Origin: Nocardia nova NBRC 15556
GTDB lineage: Bacteria; Actinomycetota; Actinomycetes; Mycobacteriales; Mycobacteriaceae
Assembly: GCF_001613005.1 (NCBI RefSeq)
Contig: NZ_BDBN01000049.1
Span: 1 to 61,896 of the forward strand
DNA: 61,896 bases
Direction: 5' to 3'
Shown: piece by piece, positions 8,641 through 16,439 of the stretch
Position numbering within the stretch: the stretch's first letter is position 1
How the letters are laid out: every line of letters begins with the position of its first letter
Program-made: the position numbers and the translations under genes
The notes under the pieces: generated by a model
The model's input: the letters and a program-made list of their open reading frames with translations, nothing else
Told to the model about the DNA's origin: nothing
Database searches by the model: none

Positions 8641-10258
8641 TTTCGGTGCGCCACCTCACTGCGCGTGCGACAGCACCGGTGCTGCGCCGAACCACCGGGT
8701 GAGCGCCCGATGCAGACCGTCGGCACTCGCGTCGTCGGCGGCCCATGCGACGTACCCGTCGGTGCGCCAGCAGCATCGCCGCCGGCGTGCTCGCGATGTC
8801 GGGTCCGGACGCGGTGTCGACGGACCGGTTCGATTCCGTGAGCGTGATTGCGCCGGAAACGATTTCGATACGCTCTCGCCATTCCGCCGCTGCGGCGGCC
8901 GCTACGCCCGTCCCGTCGATCAGCAGCGGCCGTGCGGTGTGCAGCAGGTCGGCGATCCGCATGCGAGTGCCGTCCGTGGTGACCGAGTAGTCCGGGGCCA
9001 GTCGTCCGGACAGGTGATGGTCGTCGCCGACGTCGTAACGGGTGTCGGACCCGGCCAGTAGCTCGGCGAGGTGGGCGGCGACCGCCGGGATCCGTACCAG
9101 TTCCGCGACGAGGTCGCGCAATCCGGAGATTTCGGGTCCCGGTGCGATCAGCGCGCTCTGTGCCAGGCTGTGCATCATCACGCGCTCGGCCACCGGGTGG
9201 CGTTCGCTCTCGTAGGTGTCCAGCAGTCCGGCCGGTGCCCAGCCGTTGATCTCCGCCGCCAGCTTCCAGCCCAGATTGATCGCATCCTGCAGTCCGAGGT
9301 TCAGCCCCGGGCCACCCATCGCGGAGTGTACGTGCGCGGAATCTCCGAGGAGCAGCACCCGACCCGCGCGATAACGCTCCGCCGGCCGGGTGTTCTGACC
9401 GACGGTGCGGCGCAACGCATGGGGGCCGGCGCCGGTCGGTGGTGTTATCGGCACGTCGGCTCCGAGTACTCGCTCGATGCTCTCGCGGAGCTCCGCGAAG
9501 GTCATGGGTTCGTCCTCGGCCGGGAGATGGTCGGTGCCGTATTCGCTCACTCCGATCATCGGCCGCCCGGGGGTCAGCTCGGCGAAGATGAACATGCCCT
9601 TGTCCACGCGGTTGTGGCCGAAGTGGAACCGGCCCGCGCCGGGAATGTCGATGCCGCCGTTGGGTGTTCGCTGCCCGTCCGGAACGGTGGCATGGCCGAA
9701 TCGCGTGACGCGATCGGCCACCGTGCAGCCGGGAAAATCGAATCCGGCCAGCTTGCGCACCGCACTCTTCCCGCCGTCCGCGGCGACCAGATAGCGGGCC
9801 CGGATGCGATAGTCCCCGTCGGGACCGTCGACGGTCGCGATTACCTGGTCGCGGTGGGATTCGAGATCGTCCAGGCGGTGTCCCCAGCGGACAGCCACAC
9901 CCAGCTCCCGCGCGCGGGCGGCGAGCAGCGCGACCAGTCGCGGTTGTGGAATCGGCAGGGCGTACAACGGGTTGTCCGCGAATTCCGCCAGGTCCAGCGG
10001 CAGCCCGCTGAACGAGTAGCGCGGAAGCGGTGGCGGGATCGCCGGAGCATCGTCACCTGCGGCGGGGCGGTACAAGCCGCGCATATCCATCAGCCGCACC
10101 ACCTGCCCGACGAGGCCGTTGGCCTTGGGTTCGGTGCTGGGTGCGGGCAGCTCATCCAGGACGGTCGCTGTGACGCCGCCCAGTGCGAGTTCACAGGCCA
10201 GCATCAGTCCGTTCGGTCCGGCACCGGAAATCAGTACCTCACAGATGTTTTCGGGCAT
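8570..10258 (-). CDS. FAD-dependent aromatic-type monooxygenase with a C-terminal frameshift
   Basis: A class A flavin monooxygenase (PheA/TfdB/rifampicin-monooxygenase type). The FAD-binding ISGAGPNGLMLACELAL at the N terminus, the DG motif YLVAADGGKSAVRKLAGFDF and the GDSAHVHSAMGGPGLNLGLQDAINLGWKLA motif are all intact. These enzymes use NAD(P)H and O2 to hydroxylate phenolic or polyketide substrates. Past MLL near 8776 the frame becomes Arg-rich nonsense running on to 8570. A one-base shift at 8764-8769 restores the family C terminus (DGYVAWAADD..., HRALTRWFG) with a stop at 8656, short of the upstream pseudogene. AAGGGG lies 9 nt before the ATG. The TetR gene just upstream on the same strand probably controls it. 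Confidence 0.88.
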   Translation of the reverse strand: MPENICEVLISGAGPNGLMLACELALGGVTATVLDELPAPSTEPKANGLVGQVVRLMDMRGLYRPAAGDDAPAIPPPLPRYSFSGLPLDLAEFADNPLYALPIPQPRLVALLAARARELGVAVRWGHRLDDLESHRDQVIATVDGPDGDYRIRARYLVAADGGKSAVRKLAGFDFPGCTVADRVTRFGHATVPDGQRTPNGGIDIPGAGRFHFGHNRVDKGMFIFAELTPGRPMIGVSEYGTDHLPAEDEPMTFAELRESIERVLGADVPITPPTGAGPHALRRTVGQNTRPAERYRAGRVLLLGDSAHVHSAMGGPGLNLGLQDAINLGWKLAAEINGWAPAGLLDTYESERHPVAERVMMHSLAQSALIAPGPEISGLRDLVAELVRIPAVAAHLAELLAGSDTRYDVGDDHHLSGRLAPDYSVTTDGTRMRIADLLHTARPLLIDGTGVAAAAAAEWRERIEIVSGAITLTESNRSVDTASGPDIASTPAAMLLAHRRVRRMGRRRRECRRSASGAHPVVRRSTGAVARAVRWRTEITGASTPATSATTAASGRCSRRS

Positions 10259-10310
10259 GACAAATCAACCCCTTTGTGGGATAGGCGGTTTCGAGGGAAG
10301 GGTGGAGAAG

Positions 10311-10919
10311 TCAGTTGGGTTCGGGCAGGCCGGCGGCGACCAGTTCCAGTGCCTGCCGCGTCAGCGCGGTGATCGAGGCCGGGGGATCGCACCGGGGGTT
10401 GACCTCGATCGCCGCCACCAGTGCCCCGAGCGCGGCTTCGGTGACCAGCCGTGGGTAGAGCGTGCCGGGGTCGGTGCCGGTGCGTTCGGCGACCGCCTCG
10501 GTGAAGGCGTCGGTGGTGGTGCAGGTCAGTGCTGCCTGCGTTTCGGGGCTGGCGACGAGCTTGCGAACCTCGGCCAGCCGGTCGCGCGGCGGCGGATCGG
10601 CATCGAGGCCGTCGACCCGCAACGGTTCCAGCATCGCCTCGGTGATCGCGGCCCACAGCGGCTCACCGGCCGGCCGTGCCCGCAACAGTTCGATCCCTCG
10701 GCAAATCCGGTCGATCTGCCGGTACGCCAGTGCCTCGTATTTGTTGGCGAAGTAGTTGGTGAACGTCCGCACCGAGACCCCCGCGCGGGCGGCGATGTCC
10801 TCGCGCAGCACCTGGTCCAGGCCGCGTTCGAACATCAGCTCGAGTGCGGCATCGCTGAGCGCGCGCCGCGTATCGAGCTTTTTGCGTTCCCGCAGCCCGA
10901 GGGCCGGCTCCGTGGTCAT
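10311..10919 (-). CDS. TetR family transcriptional regulator
   Basis: 202 residues. The N-terminal HTH (about residues 15-65) reads TRRALSDAALELMFERG, then REDIAARAGVSVRTFTNYFANKYEAL, a standard TetR DNA-binding domain. The C-terminal half is divergent and likely binds a small ligand. It lies 52 bp upstream of, and in the same direction as, the FAD monooxygenase, so the two are probably co-transcribed and the regulator may respond to the monooxygenase substrate. Target and ligand unknown. Confidence 0.9.
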   Translation of the reverse strand: MTTEPALGLRERKKLDTRRALSDAALELMFERGLDQVLREDIAARAGVSVRTFTNYFANKYEALAYRQIDRICRGIELLRARPAGEPLWAAITEAMLEPLRVDGLDADPPPRDRLAEVRKLVASPETQAALTCTTTDAFTEAVAERTGTDPGTLYPRLVTEAALGALVAAIEVNPRCDPPASITALTRQALELVAAGLPEPN

Positions 10920-10947
10920 GCACTCAGTCGCGATCAGGCCGGCGCGC

Positions 10948-10953
10948 TAGGGT
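10948..10953 (+). promoter_or_regulatory. Leaderless -10 box of the ArsC-like gene
   Basis: TAGGGT ends 7 nt before the ATG at 10961, and no Shine-Dalgarno sequence is present. This implies a leaderless mRNA. Confidence 0.6.
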
Positions 10954-10960
10954 TTCGGCT

Positions 10961-11329
10961 ATGACTTCCGGGCACACGCAGATCTGGCACAACCCTCGCT
11001 GTTCCAAGAGCCGCGCGGCCAAAGCCGCGCTGGACGAGGCCGGGGTGGACTACATCGAGCGGCAGTATCTCGACGATCCGCCGACCGTGGCGGACCTGCG
11101 CGAGGTTCTGGCCCAGCTCGGCCTGGAGCCCTGGGACATCACCCGCACCGGTGAACCGGAGGCCAAAGAGCTCGGTATGGCGGGCTGGTCGCGGACGGAG
11201 GCCGATCGCGAGCAGTGGATCGAGACGCTGGCGAGCAATCCGAAGCTGATCCAGCGGCCGATCGTGGTCACCCCCGACGGCCGGGCCGTCGTCGCGCGCG
11301 ACGAGCAATCGCTGAAATCGGTGCTGTAA
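10961..11329 (+). CDS. ArsC/Spx-family arsenate reductase-like protein
   Basis: 122 residues. Thioredoxin-fold ArsC family: IWHNPRCSKSRAAKAAL carries the single catalytic Cys in the family position, followed by YLDDPPTVADLREVL and the conserved NPKLIQRPIVV Pro motif. Glutaredoxin-coupled ArsC enzymes reduce arsenate to arsenite. No arsR, arsenite exporter or other ars gene is near, so a general redox role as in YffB-like relatives is equally possible. It is transcribed divergently from the TetR gene with only 41 bp between start codons. Confidence 0.88.
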   Translation: MTSGHTQIWHNPRCSKSRAAKAALDEAGVDYIERQYLDDPPTVADLREVLAQLGLEPWDITRTGEPEAKELGMAGWSRTEADREQWIETLASNPKLIQRPIVVTPDGRAVVARDEQSLKSVL

Positions 11330-11339
11330 TCCGTCCCGC

Positions 11340-11374
11340 GCCGCGCGGCCGGAGGTCCAGACCGGCTGCGCGGC
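11340..11374 (+). terminator. Hairpin after the ArsC-like gene
   Basis: A 13-bp stem with one G-U pair (11340-11352 with 11362-11374) and 9-nt loop lies 11 nt after the ArsC-like stop. It separates that gene from the next one on the same strand. Confidence 0.6.
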
Positions 11375-11447
11375 AACCACTTCGGTGTGGCGCGGCATTA
11401 CCCGACGGGTAATCGACCGGGCGCGCGCACTGCGACATGCTCGTCAT

Positions 11448-11828
11448 ATGAGCGAAAACGAAACCACCACCACCAGCACCTACGACACCGTCGCCCAGCG
11501 CTACATCGACACCTGGAACGAAGCCGACGCCCCGGCCCGGCGCAAACTGCTCGAGGAGCTGTACCGGCCGGATGCCACCTACACCGATCCGCTCGCGGCC
11601 GTCGAAGGAGTCGCCGCGATCGACGAGATGATCGCCGGCGTCCGGGAACAGTTCGCCGGCATGCGATTCGGTCTCGGACCGGTCGACGGACACCACGACC
11701 AGCTGCGATTCACGTGGACGCTGGGCACTCCCGGCGCCGAACCGCTGATCGTGGGCTTCGATGTGGTCGTTCTCGACGGTGATCGCATCGCCCGCGTGCA
11801 CGGATTCCTGGACAAGATCCCGGGCTGA
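11448..11828 (+). CDS. NTF2-like / SnoaL-fold protein
   Basis: 126 residues. The pattern AQRYIDTWNEADAPARRKLLEELYRPDATYTDP and VEGVAAIDEMIAG is typical of the cone-shaped SnoaL/NTF2-like family, small cytosolic proteins that act as isomerases, cyclases or ligand-binding pockets. The C terminus FDVVVLDGDRIARVHGFLD fits the same fold. Substrate not predictable. The ATG at 11448 is chosen over an in-frame upstream ATG (11385). A weak -10-like CATGCT ends 6 nt before it, so it may be leaderless. It converges on the DUF4873 gene with 10 bp between. Confidence 0.8.
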   Translation: MSENETTTTSTYDTVAQRYIDTWNEADAPARRKLLEELYRPDATYTDPLAAVEGVAAIDEMIAGVREQFAGMRFGLGPVDGHHDQLRFTWTLGTPGAEPLIVGFDVVVLDGDRIARVHGFLDKIPG

Positions 11829-11838
11829 CCGCCCGTTC

Positions 11839-12729
11839 TCAGTGAATGCCGTTGTCCGCCAGGGGAAACGGGGGCCGTCCGATTCCGGCGATCCGCAGAT
11901 TTCCCCACGGGTCGCGCTCCTGCAGCCGGCCCGGGGCGGGCTCGCCGCCCGGGATCCGCAGCGATACCGCACCGCGCCCCGGATCGGGCAGGCGGTCCGG
12001 CTCCGCGGCGCTGAGACGGCCGTACCAGTGGTAGTGGCCGTCGATCGGGTCCGGATGCCCGTTCAGCGCGACCGTCACCGCGAGTTCGGCGCCCGGCGCG
12101 TCGAGTACCGCCGGACCGGCGTACTCGTAGGCGGGCGCCCGCTCGGCGGCGACGGTCGTATCGAAGTGATCGGAATCCGGTCGCGGCAGCCGCCGGCCGG
12201 GGCGCGGATCTGCCGCCCAGCGGCGAGCCGACTCGTGCTGCACAGCACGTCGCAGCTGGATCCGGCTACAACCGGCCCGCCGCATCGCCGCGATGCAGCG
12301 CGCGGCGTATTCGGCGCGGGCCTGCACCGGATAGTGCGGCCAGTTCGCGCCGGCAGGGGAGTGCGTCCAGAACAGATTGGGCATCTCGTGCATCGTCGTG
12401 GCGAGATGGGCCACCCGGCCATCGGCCAGCAGCGTATGCAGGTCGGCGCCGACTCCGGCGATGCGGCGCGGGTCGAGGTCGGCATCGGCGAGGATCACTA
12501 CCGCCGCCGTGGTCGTGCCGTCGTCGGAACGCAGCCGCCAGACGTCGCGTGCGCCGTCGAATTCCATGGTGTGCACCGCGGGCGGCGGCCGATCGGCCGT
12601 GCGCGAGGTCGAGCCGAGGACGGTGAGATCGCGGATTCCGTTGCGCCGCAGCGTCGCCGCGACGATCGGAGCCGCCGGACGGGCAGCGACGACGGCCACG
12701 CCACCCGAGCTGTGCCGGACCGGCCTCAT
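11839..12729 (-). CDS. DUF4873 protein with degenerate flavin-monooxygenase-like N terminus
   Basis: 296 residues; its ATG overlaps the stop of the AurF-like gene (ATGA). The C-terminal third (about residues 195-296; YEYAGPAVLDAPGAELAVTV, then GHPDPIDGHYHWYGRL) matches the DUF4873 domain, usually fused to Baeyer-Villiger or FMO-type flavoproteins in mycolata. The N-terminal part keeps the tail of such an enzyme (HEMPNLFWTHSPAGANWPHYPVQARAEYAA) but has no GxGxxG FAD or NADPH motif, only a short Rossmann-like start. It is therefore probably not an oxygenase itself and may be a partner of the adjacent di-iron enzyme. The function is inferred from context. Confidence 0.7.
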   Translation of the reverse strand: MRPVRHSSGGVAVVAARPAAPIVAATLRRNGIRDLTVLGSTSRTADRPPPAVHTMEFDGARDVWRLRSDDGTTTAAVVILADADLDPRRIAGVGADLHTLLADGRVAHLATTMHEMPNLFWTHSPAGANWPHYPVQARAEYAARCIAAMRRAGCSRIQLRRAVQHESARRWAADPRPGRRLPRPDSDHFDTTVAAERAPAYEYAGPAVLDAPGAELAVTVALNGHPDPIDGHYHWYGRLSAAEPDRLPDPGRGAVSLRIPGGEPAPGRLQERDPWGNLRIAGIGRPPFPLADNGIH

Positions 12730-13625
12730 CCGAGCAACCCCCGCCTCCGCCAGAGCCGCTTGCCGATCGGGCCGAGCAGACCGTTCTCGTCCAGAAAGGC
12801 GCCGAGGTCGGCGGCTCCGGCCGCGAGCATGCGATGCGCGTGCGGATTGGCCAGCGCGGCCCGCGTGGCCGCCCGCCCGTCCAGGCCGGCCCGAATGTAC
12901 ATGTGCCGGTTGGTGATCAGCCGGACGAACAGCGGTGCGGCCACGGCGACACACAGGCGCACATAGGCGCGTTCCGCCCGCGACATCGCCGGCACGCGAC
13001 GGGCGAGTGCGTCGCGGGCGAAGCCGATGTGACGCGCCTCCTCGGTGACGTGGACGCGGAACGTGCGCGCCACCACCGGCTGCAACTGCGGATCGTCGAT
13101 GGTGCGGCGTTGCAGCGCGTCGAAGATCTCCTCACCGACTAGCGCTCCCACCCACACCATCGGACCGTGCAGCACCAGCTGCAGCGACGAGATCGCCAGC
13201 CGGGCAGGAGCTTTGGGCCAATAGGGCCGGGCATCGATGCGGTCGATCAACTTGCCGAACATGGTCATGTGCCGGCATTCGTCGCCCATCTCGGTCAGCG
13301 TGTAGTGCGAGCGGTGCGAGGTGGGGTCGCCGTTCATCAACTCCCGCAACAGCAACCGGTTCAGGATGTTCTCGAACCAGATCCCCACCGAGAGGATGTT
13401 CGCGAGCTCCTGCCGCGACAGTTCGCGCCGCTGCTCGACGGACATCGCGTCCCACAGTGTGGTGCCGTAGAGCGAGACCACCTCCGGCGGCAGGAAGAAC
13501 TTGTCCGGATCCAGTGGCGCGTCCCAGTCCAGGTCGACCACCGGGTCGTAGGACTTGCGGACCGAACCGAGCAGCAGGCGCTGCGCGAAGGTATCCCGCG
13601 GGAGCAGGGTGGCGTCGTTGCCCAT
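12726..13625 (-). CDS. AurF-like di-iron oxygenase
   Basis: 299 residues from the ATG at 13625, which has TTGGAG upstream; an in-frame ATG at 13673 lacks one. Predicted ferritin-like helical bundle with metal-ligand pattern typical of AurF: IWFENILNRLLLRE, EMGDECRHMTMFGKLID, LVGEEIF and HVTEEARHIGFARDALARR supply the Glu and His ligands for two irons. AurF N-oxygenates p-aminobenzoate, but most family members have no known substrate; in mycolata they often sit with fatty-acid or sterol genes. It is divergent from a TetR regulator and co-transcribed with the DUF4873 gene. Confidence 0.85.
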   Translation of the reverse strand: MGNDATLLPRDTFAQRLLLGSVRKSYDPVVDLDWDAPLDPDKFFLPPEVVSLYGTTLWDAMSVEQRRELSRQELANILSVGIWFENILNRLLLRELMNGDPTSHRSHYTLTEMGDECRHMTMFGKLIDRIDARPYWPKAPARLAISSLQLVLHGPMVWVGALVGEEIFDALQRRTIDDPQLQPVVARTFRVHVTEEARHIGFARDALARRVPAMSRAERAYVRLCVAVAAPLFVRLITNRHMYIRAGLDGRAATRAALANPHAHRMLAAGAADLGAFLDENGLLGPIGKRLWRRRGLLG

Positions 13626-13694
13626 GACTGCGCTCCAAACGAATCGAATTACCGAGACAGGCTGTAACACCAAGGTTAGTGAGACGGCATGTAT

Positions 13695-13718
13695 CGGTCA
13701 ATACCGCATGAGTATCGT
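13695..13718. promoter_or_regulatory. Divergent AurF/TetR promoter region: operator candidate and leaderless -10
   Basis: CGGT (13695-13698) and ACCG (13703-13706) form a short inverted repeat around CAAT, a candidate half-site pair for the TetR protein. TATCGT (13713-13718) ends 6 nt before the TetR GTG at 13725, so that gene looks leaderless and the repeat would overlap its core promoter, as expected for autoregulation. Confidence 0.45.
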
Positions 13719-13724
13719 TGACAT

Positions 13725-14480
13725 GTGAGTGAAACCGGTGGACAGCGGCCCCCGCGGCGTGCGGAACGGTCCGCCGCGACCGGTGTGGACGGTCGCAGTA
13801 CCCGCTGGAACGGGCACAAACAGCGACGGCGTGCCGAGGTGATCGAGGCCGCGGTCGCGGTGATCGAGGAGAACGGCGCCGAGGTGTCGGTCCAGCAGAT
13901 CGCCGACCGGCTGGGCCTGCCGCGTCCGGTCGTGTACCGCCACTTCGACGGGCGGACCGATCTGGACGAGCAGATTCGCGGCCGGATCCTGGAATCGCTA
14001 CTCGAACAACTGCTTCCGACGCTGCGGGCGGACGGCACGGTCAAGGACGCGGTGCGCGGGGCGGTCGGCACCTACGTCGGTTGGGTGGCATCGCATCCGC
14101 AGCTGCACCGCTTCCTCGCGGCGAGTGCCCCGCAAGGAGATTCGTCGCTCGCGCTGGCCGGGGCCCGCGACCGCATCGGCGCCCGGCTCGCGGATCTGTT
14201 CGCCACCGCCGCCGCGCGCGTCGGGATCGATCCCGTGCGGGCCCGGCCGATGGCCTTCGGCATCGTCGGCTTCGTCGACGGGGTGGTCAACAGCTGGCGC
14301 GCCGACACCGCGTCGGCGCTGGGATCGGAGCAGATCGAGGCGATCGTGACCGAATCGGTGCTCGGTCTGCTGGAGAGCAATGCACGCAGTCTGGGGGTTC
14401 CGCTGGACCGCGACGCCACCGTCGCCGACCTGGTCGCCCGGACCGATGCCGCGGCCTCGGACCCGCTGGCGGTCAACTGA
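13725..14480 (+). CDS. TetR family transcriptional regulator
   Basis: 251 residues from a GTG. After a basic N-terminal tail (about 30 residues, many Arg) comes the HTH: RRAEVIEAAVAVIEENGAE, VQQIADRLGLPRPVVYRHFDGRTDL. The C-terminal ligand domain (GWVASHPQLHRFLAASAP; MAFGIVGFVDGVVNSWR) resembles lipid-responsive actinobacterial TetR proteins. It is divergent from the AurF-like/DUF4873 operon and is its most likely regulator. It reads towards dop, which has its own leaderless promoter. Confidence 0.9.
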   Translation: MSETGGQRPPRRAERSAATGVDGRSTRWNGHKQRRRAEVIEAAVAVIEENGAEVSVQQIADRLGLPRPVVYRHFDGRTDLDEQIRGRILESLLEQLLPTLRADGTVKDAVRGAVGTYVGWVASHPQLHRFLAASAPQGDSSLALAGARDRIGARLADLFATAAARVGIDPVRARPMAFGIVGFVDGVVNSWRADTASALGSEQIEAIVTESVLGLLESNARSLGVPLDRDATVADLVARTDAAASDPLAVN

Positions 14481-14550
14481 TTTCGCGGCGCGCGGCGCTG
14501 CGGTGACGGGCCACCGCACCCGGGCGGCCCCGGGGATCCCGCGCGTCGCC

Positions 14551-14556
14551 TAGGCT
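14551..14556 (+). promoter_or_regulatory. Leaderless -10 box of dop
   Basis: TAGGCT ends 6 nt before the ATG of dop, with no Shine-Dalgarno sequence. This puts the predicted transcription start at or next to the A of the start codon. Confidence 0.6.
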
Positions 14557-14562
14557 CGACCC

Positions 14563-16062
14563 ATGCAGCGCATCATCGGAATCGAGGTCGAGTACGGCAT
14601 CTCGACACCGACGGAACCCTCGGCGAACCCGATTCTCACGTCCACCCAGGCGGTGCTGGCCTACGCGGCGGCCGAGGGCGTACCCCGGGCCAAGCGCACG
14701 CGCTGGGACTACGAGGTGGAATCGCCGCTGCGCGATGCCCGCGGCTTCGATCTGGGCCGGCTCAACGGGCCGGCGCCGGTGATCGACGCCGACGAGGTCG
14801 GCGCGGCGAACATGATCCTCACCAACGGCGCCCGCCTCTACGTCGACCACGCCCACCCCGAATATTCGGCCCCGGAGGTCGTGGATCCGCTGGACGCGGT
14901 GATCTGGGACAAGGCCGGCGAGCGGGTCATGGAGGCCGCCGCCCGCTACGCCTCCAGCGTGCCGGGTGCGCCGCGCATGCAGCTGTACAAGAACAACGTC
15001 GACGGTAAGGGCGCCTCCTACGGCACCCACGAGAACTATCTGATGAACCGCGATACGCCGTTCAATCAGATCATCGTCGGCCTGACGCCGTTCTTCGTCT
15101 CCCGGCAGGTCGTCACCGGCTCGGGGCGGGTCGGCATCGGGCAGTCCGGCGACCATGCCGGATTCCAGCTGTCGCAGCGTTCGGACTACATCGAGGTCGA
15201 GGTGGGCCTGGAGACCACCCTCAAGCGCGGCATCATCAACACCCGCGACGAACCGCACGCCGACGCCGACAAGTACCGCCGCCTGCACGTGATCATCGGC
15301 GACGCCAACCTGGCCGAATGGTCGACCTACCTCAAGGTCGGCACCACCGCGCTGGTGCTGGATCTGATCGAGGCCGGCGAGGATCTGTCGGATCTGCAAC
15401 TGGCCCGTCCGGTCACCGCCGTGCACACCATCAGCCACGACCCGAGCCTGCGCGCCACGGTCGCGCTGGTGGACGGCCGCGAACTGACCGGCCTTGCGCT
15501 GCAACGGATCTACCTCGACCGGGTGGAGAAGTTCCACGACCGCGAGGGCACCGACGACGCGCGCGTCACCGATGTGCTGGAGAAGTGGGCGCACGTGCTC
15601 GACCTGCTCGAACGCGACCCCATGGACTGCGCGCACCTGCTCGACTGGCCGGCCAAGCTGCGCCTGCTCGAGGGTATGCGCAGCCGCGAGGGCCTGGGCT
15701 GGGCGGCGCCGAAGCTGCATCTGATGGATCTGCAGTACTCCGATGTGCGCCTGGACAAGGGCCTCTACAACCGCCTGGTGGCGCGCGGTTCGATGGAGCG
15801 GCTGGTCTCCGAACAGCAGGTCACCGACGCGATGACCAACCCGCCGACCGACACCCGCGCCTACTTCCGGGGCGAATGCCTGCGCCGCTTCGGCGCCGAT
15901 ATCGCCGCGGCGAGCTGGGATTCGGTGATCTTCGACCTGGGCGGCGACTCGCTGGTCCGCATTCCCACCCTGGAGCCGCGCCGCGGGACGAAATCCCACG
16001 TCGGCAAGTTGCTCGAGGGCGCCGGTACGGCCGCCGAACTGGTCAAGCAGCTCACTTCCTGA
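14563..16062 (+). CDS. dop: Pup deamidase/depupylase Dop
   Basis: 499 residues, the expected length. A glutamine-synthetase-like fold with the N-terminal IGIEVEYGI carrying metal-binding Glu residues, the Dop-specific loop region after NPILTSTQAVLAYAAAEGV, and LTNGARLYVDHAHPEYS in which Asp95 is the catalytic aspartate known for the family. It converts the C-terminal Gln of Pup to Glu, making it ligatable by PafA, and also removes Pup from substrates. The downstream Pup ends in Gln, so deamidation is required here. It is a paralogue of PafA in this window, sharing KNN and INTRDEPHADA-KYRRLHV motifs. Confidence 0.98.
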   Translation: MQRIIGIEVEYGISTPTEPSANPILTSTQAVLAYAAAEGVPRAKRTRWDYEVESPLRDARGFDLGRLNGPAPVIDADEVGAANMILTNGARLYVDHAHPEYSAPEVVDPLDAVIWDKAGERVMEAAARYASSVPGAPRMQLYKNNVDGKGASYGTHENYLMNRDTPFNQIIVGLTPFFVSRQVVTGSGRVGIGQSGDHAGFQLSQRSDYIEVEVGLETTLKRGIINTRDEPHADADKYRRLHVIIGDANLAEWSTYLKVGTTALVLDLIEAGEDLSDLQLARPVTAVHTISHDPSLRATVALVDGRELTGLALQRIYLDRVEKFHDREGTDDARVTDVLEKWAHVLDLLERDPMDCAHLLDWPAKLRLLEGMRSREGLGWAAPKLHLMDLQYSDVRLDKGLYNRLVARGSMERLVSEQQVTDAMTNPPTDTRAYFRGECLRRFGADIAAASWDSVIFDLGGDSLVRIPTLEPRRGTKSHVGKLLEGAGTAAELVKQLTS

Positions 16063-16174
16063 CCGTACGGCCGGGCCGCCGGCGGTGCGTTCGTGCCGGG
16101 GTGGCACGGCGTGCTGTGACGTTGCGGCGGGGGCACATTGCGATGTAATCCGGCATGTTGTCACCGTCGCTGGG

Positions 16175-16213
16175 TAGTGTTGAGGGACGAGCATCGGAGG
16201 TTTCCGATGCTCG
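16175..16213 (+). promoter_or_regulatory. pup promoter and 5' leader hairpin
   Basis: TAGTGT (16175-16180) is a plausible -10 element, which would start transcription near 16187. Directly at that point lies a perfect 11-bp hairpin, 16188-16198 paired with 16203-16213, loop GGTT. The Shine-Dalgarno GGAGG follows at 16231-16235, unobstructed. The hairpin would therefore cap the 5' end of the pup-prcBA mRNA. A correctly spaced -35 was not found. Confidence 0.5.
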
Positions 16214-16244
16214 CCGATGATCAGTACAGAGGAGGTCGGCTGCT

Positions 16245-16439
16245 ATGGCACAAGAGCAGACCAAGCGCGCCGGTGGTGGCGACGAGGACGACGACGCGGC
16301 CGGTGTCGAGGCCGCGGGACAGGAGCGCCGCGAAAAGCTGGCCGAGGAGACCGACGACCTGCTCGACGAGATCGACGACGTGCTCGAGGAGAACGCGGAG
16401 GACTTCGTGCGTGCCTACGTCCAGAAAGGCGGCCAGTGA
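16245..16439 (+). CDS. pup: Prokaryotic ubiquitin-like protein Pup
   Basis: 64 residues, intrinsically disordered and acidic. The central helix-forming region (REKLAEETDDLLDEIDDVLEE) is the part bound by the Arc coiled coil, and the C terminus is AYVQKGGQ. The terminal Gln must be deamidated by Dop to Glu before PafA can form an isopeptide bond with a substrate lysine. GGAGG sits 9 nt before the ATG. Its stop overlaps the prcB GTG (GTGA), so tag and protease are made from one message. Confidence 0.99.
   Translation: MAQEQTKRAGGGDEDDDAAGVEAAGQERREKLAEETDDLLDEIDDVLEENAEDFVRAYVQKGGQ

Noticed and set aside
10961..11329. Arsenic-resistance operon
   Set aside because: Only the ArsC-like gene is present; no arsR, exporter or methyltransferase, so a general redox role is equally likely.
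16158..16180. TTGTCA as -35 of the pup promoter
   Set aside because: Only 11 nt from the -10, too close for a housekeeping sigma factor.
14473..16194. 573-codon open frame antisense to dop
   Set aside because: Shadow of dop; no motif or ribosome site.
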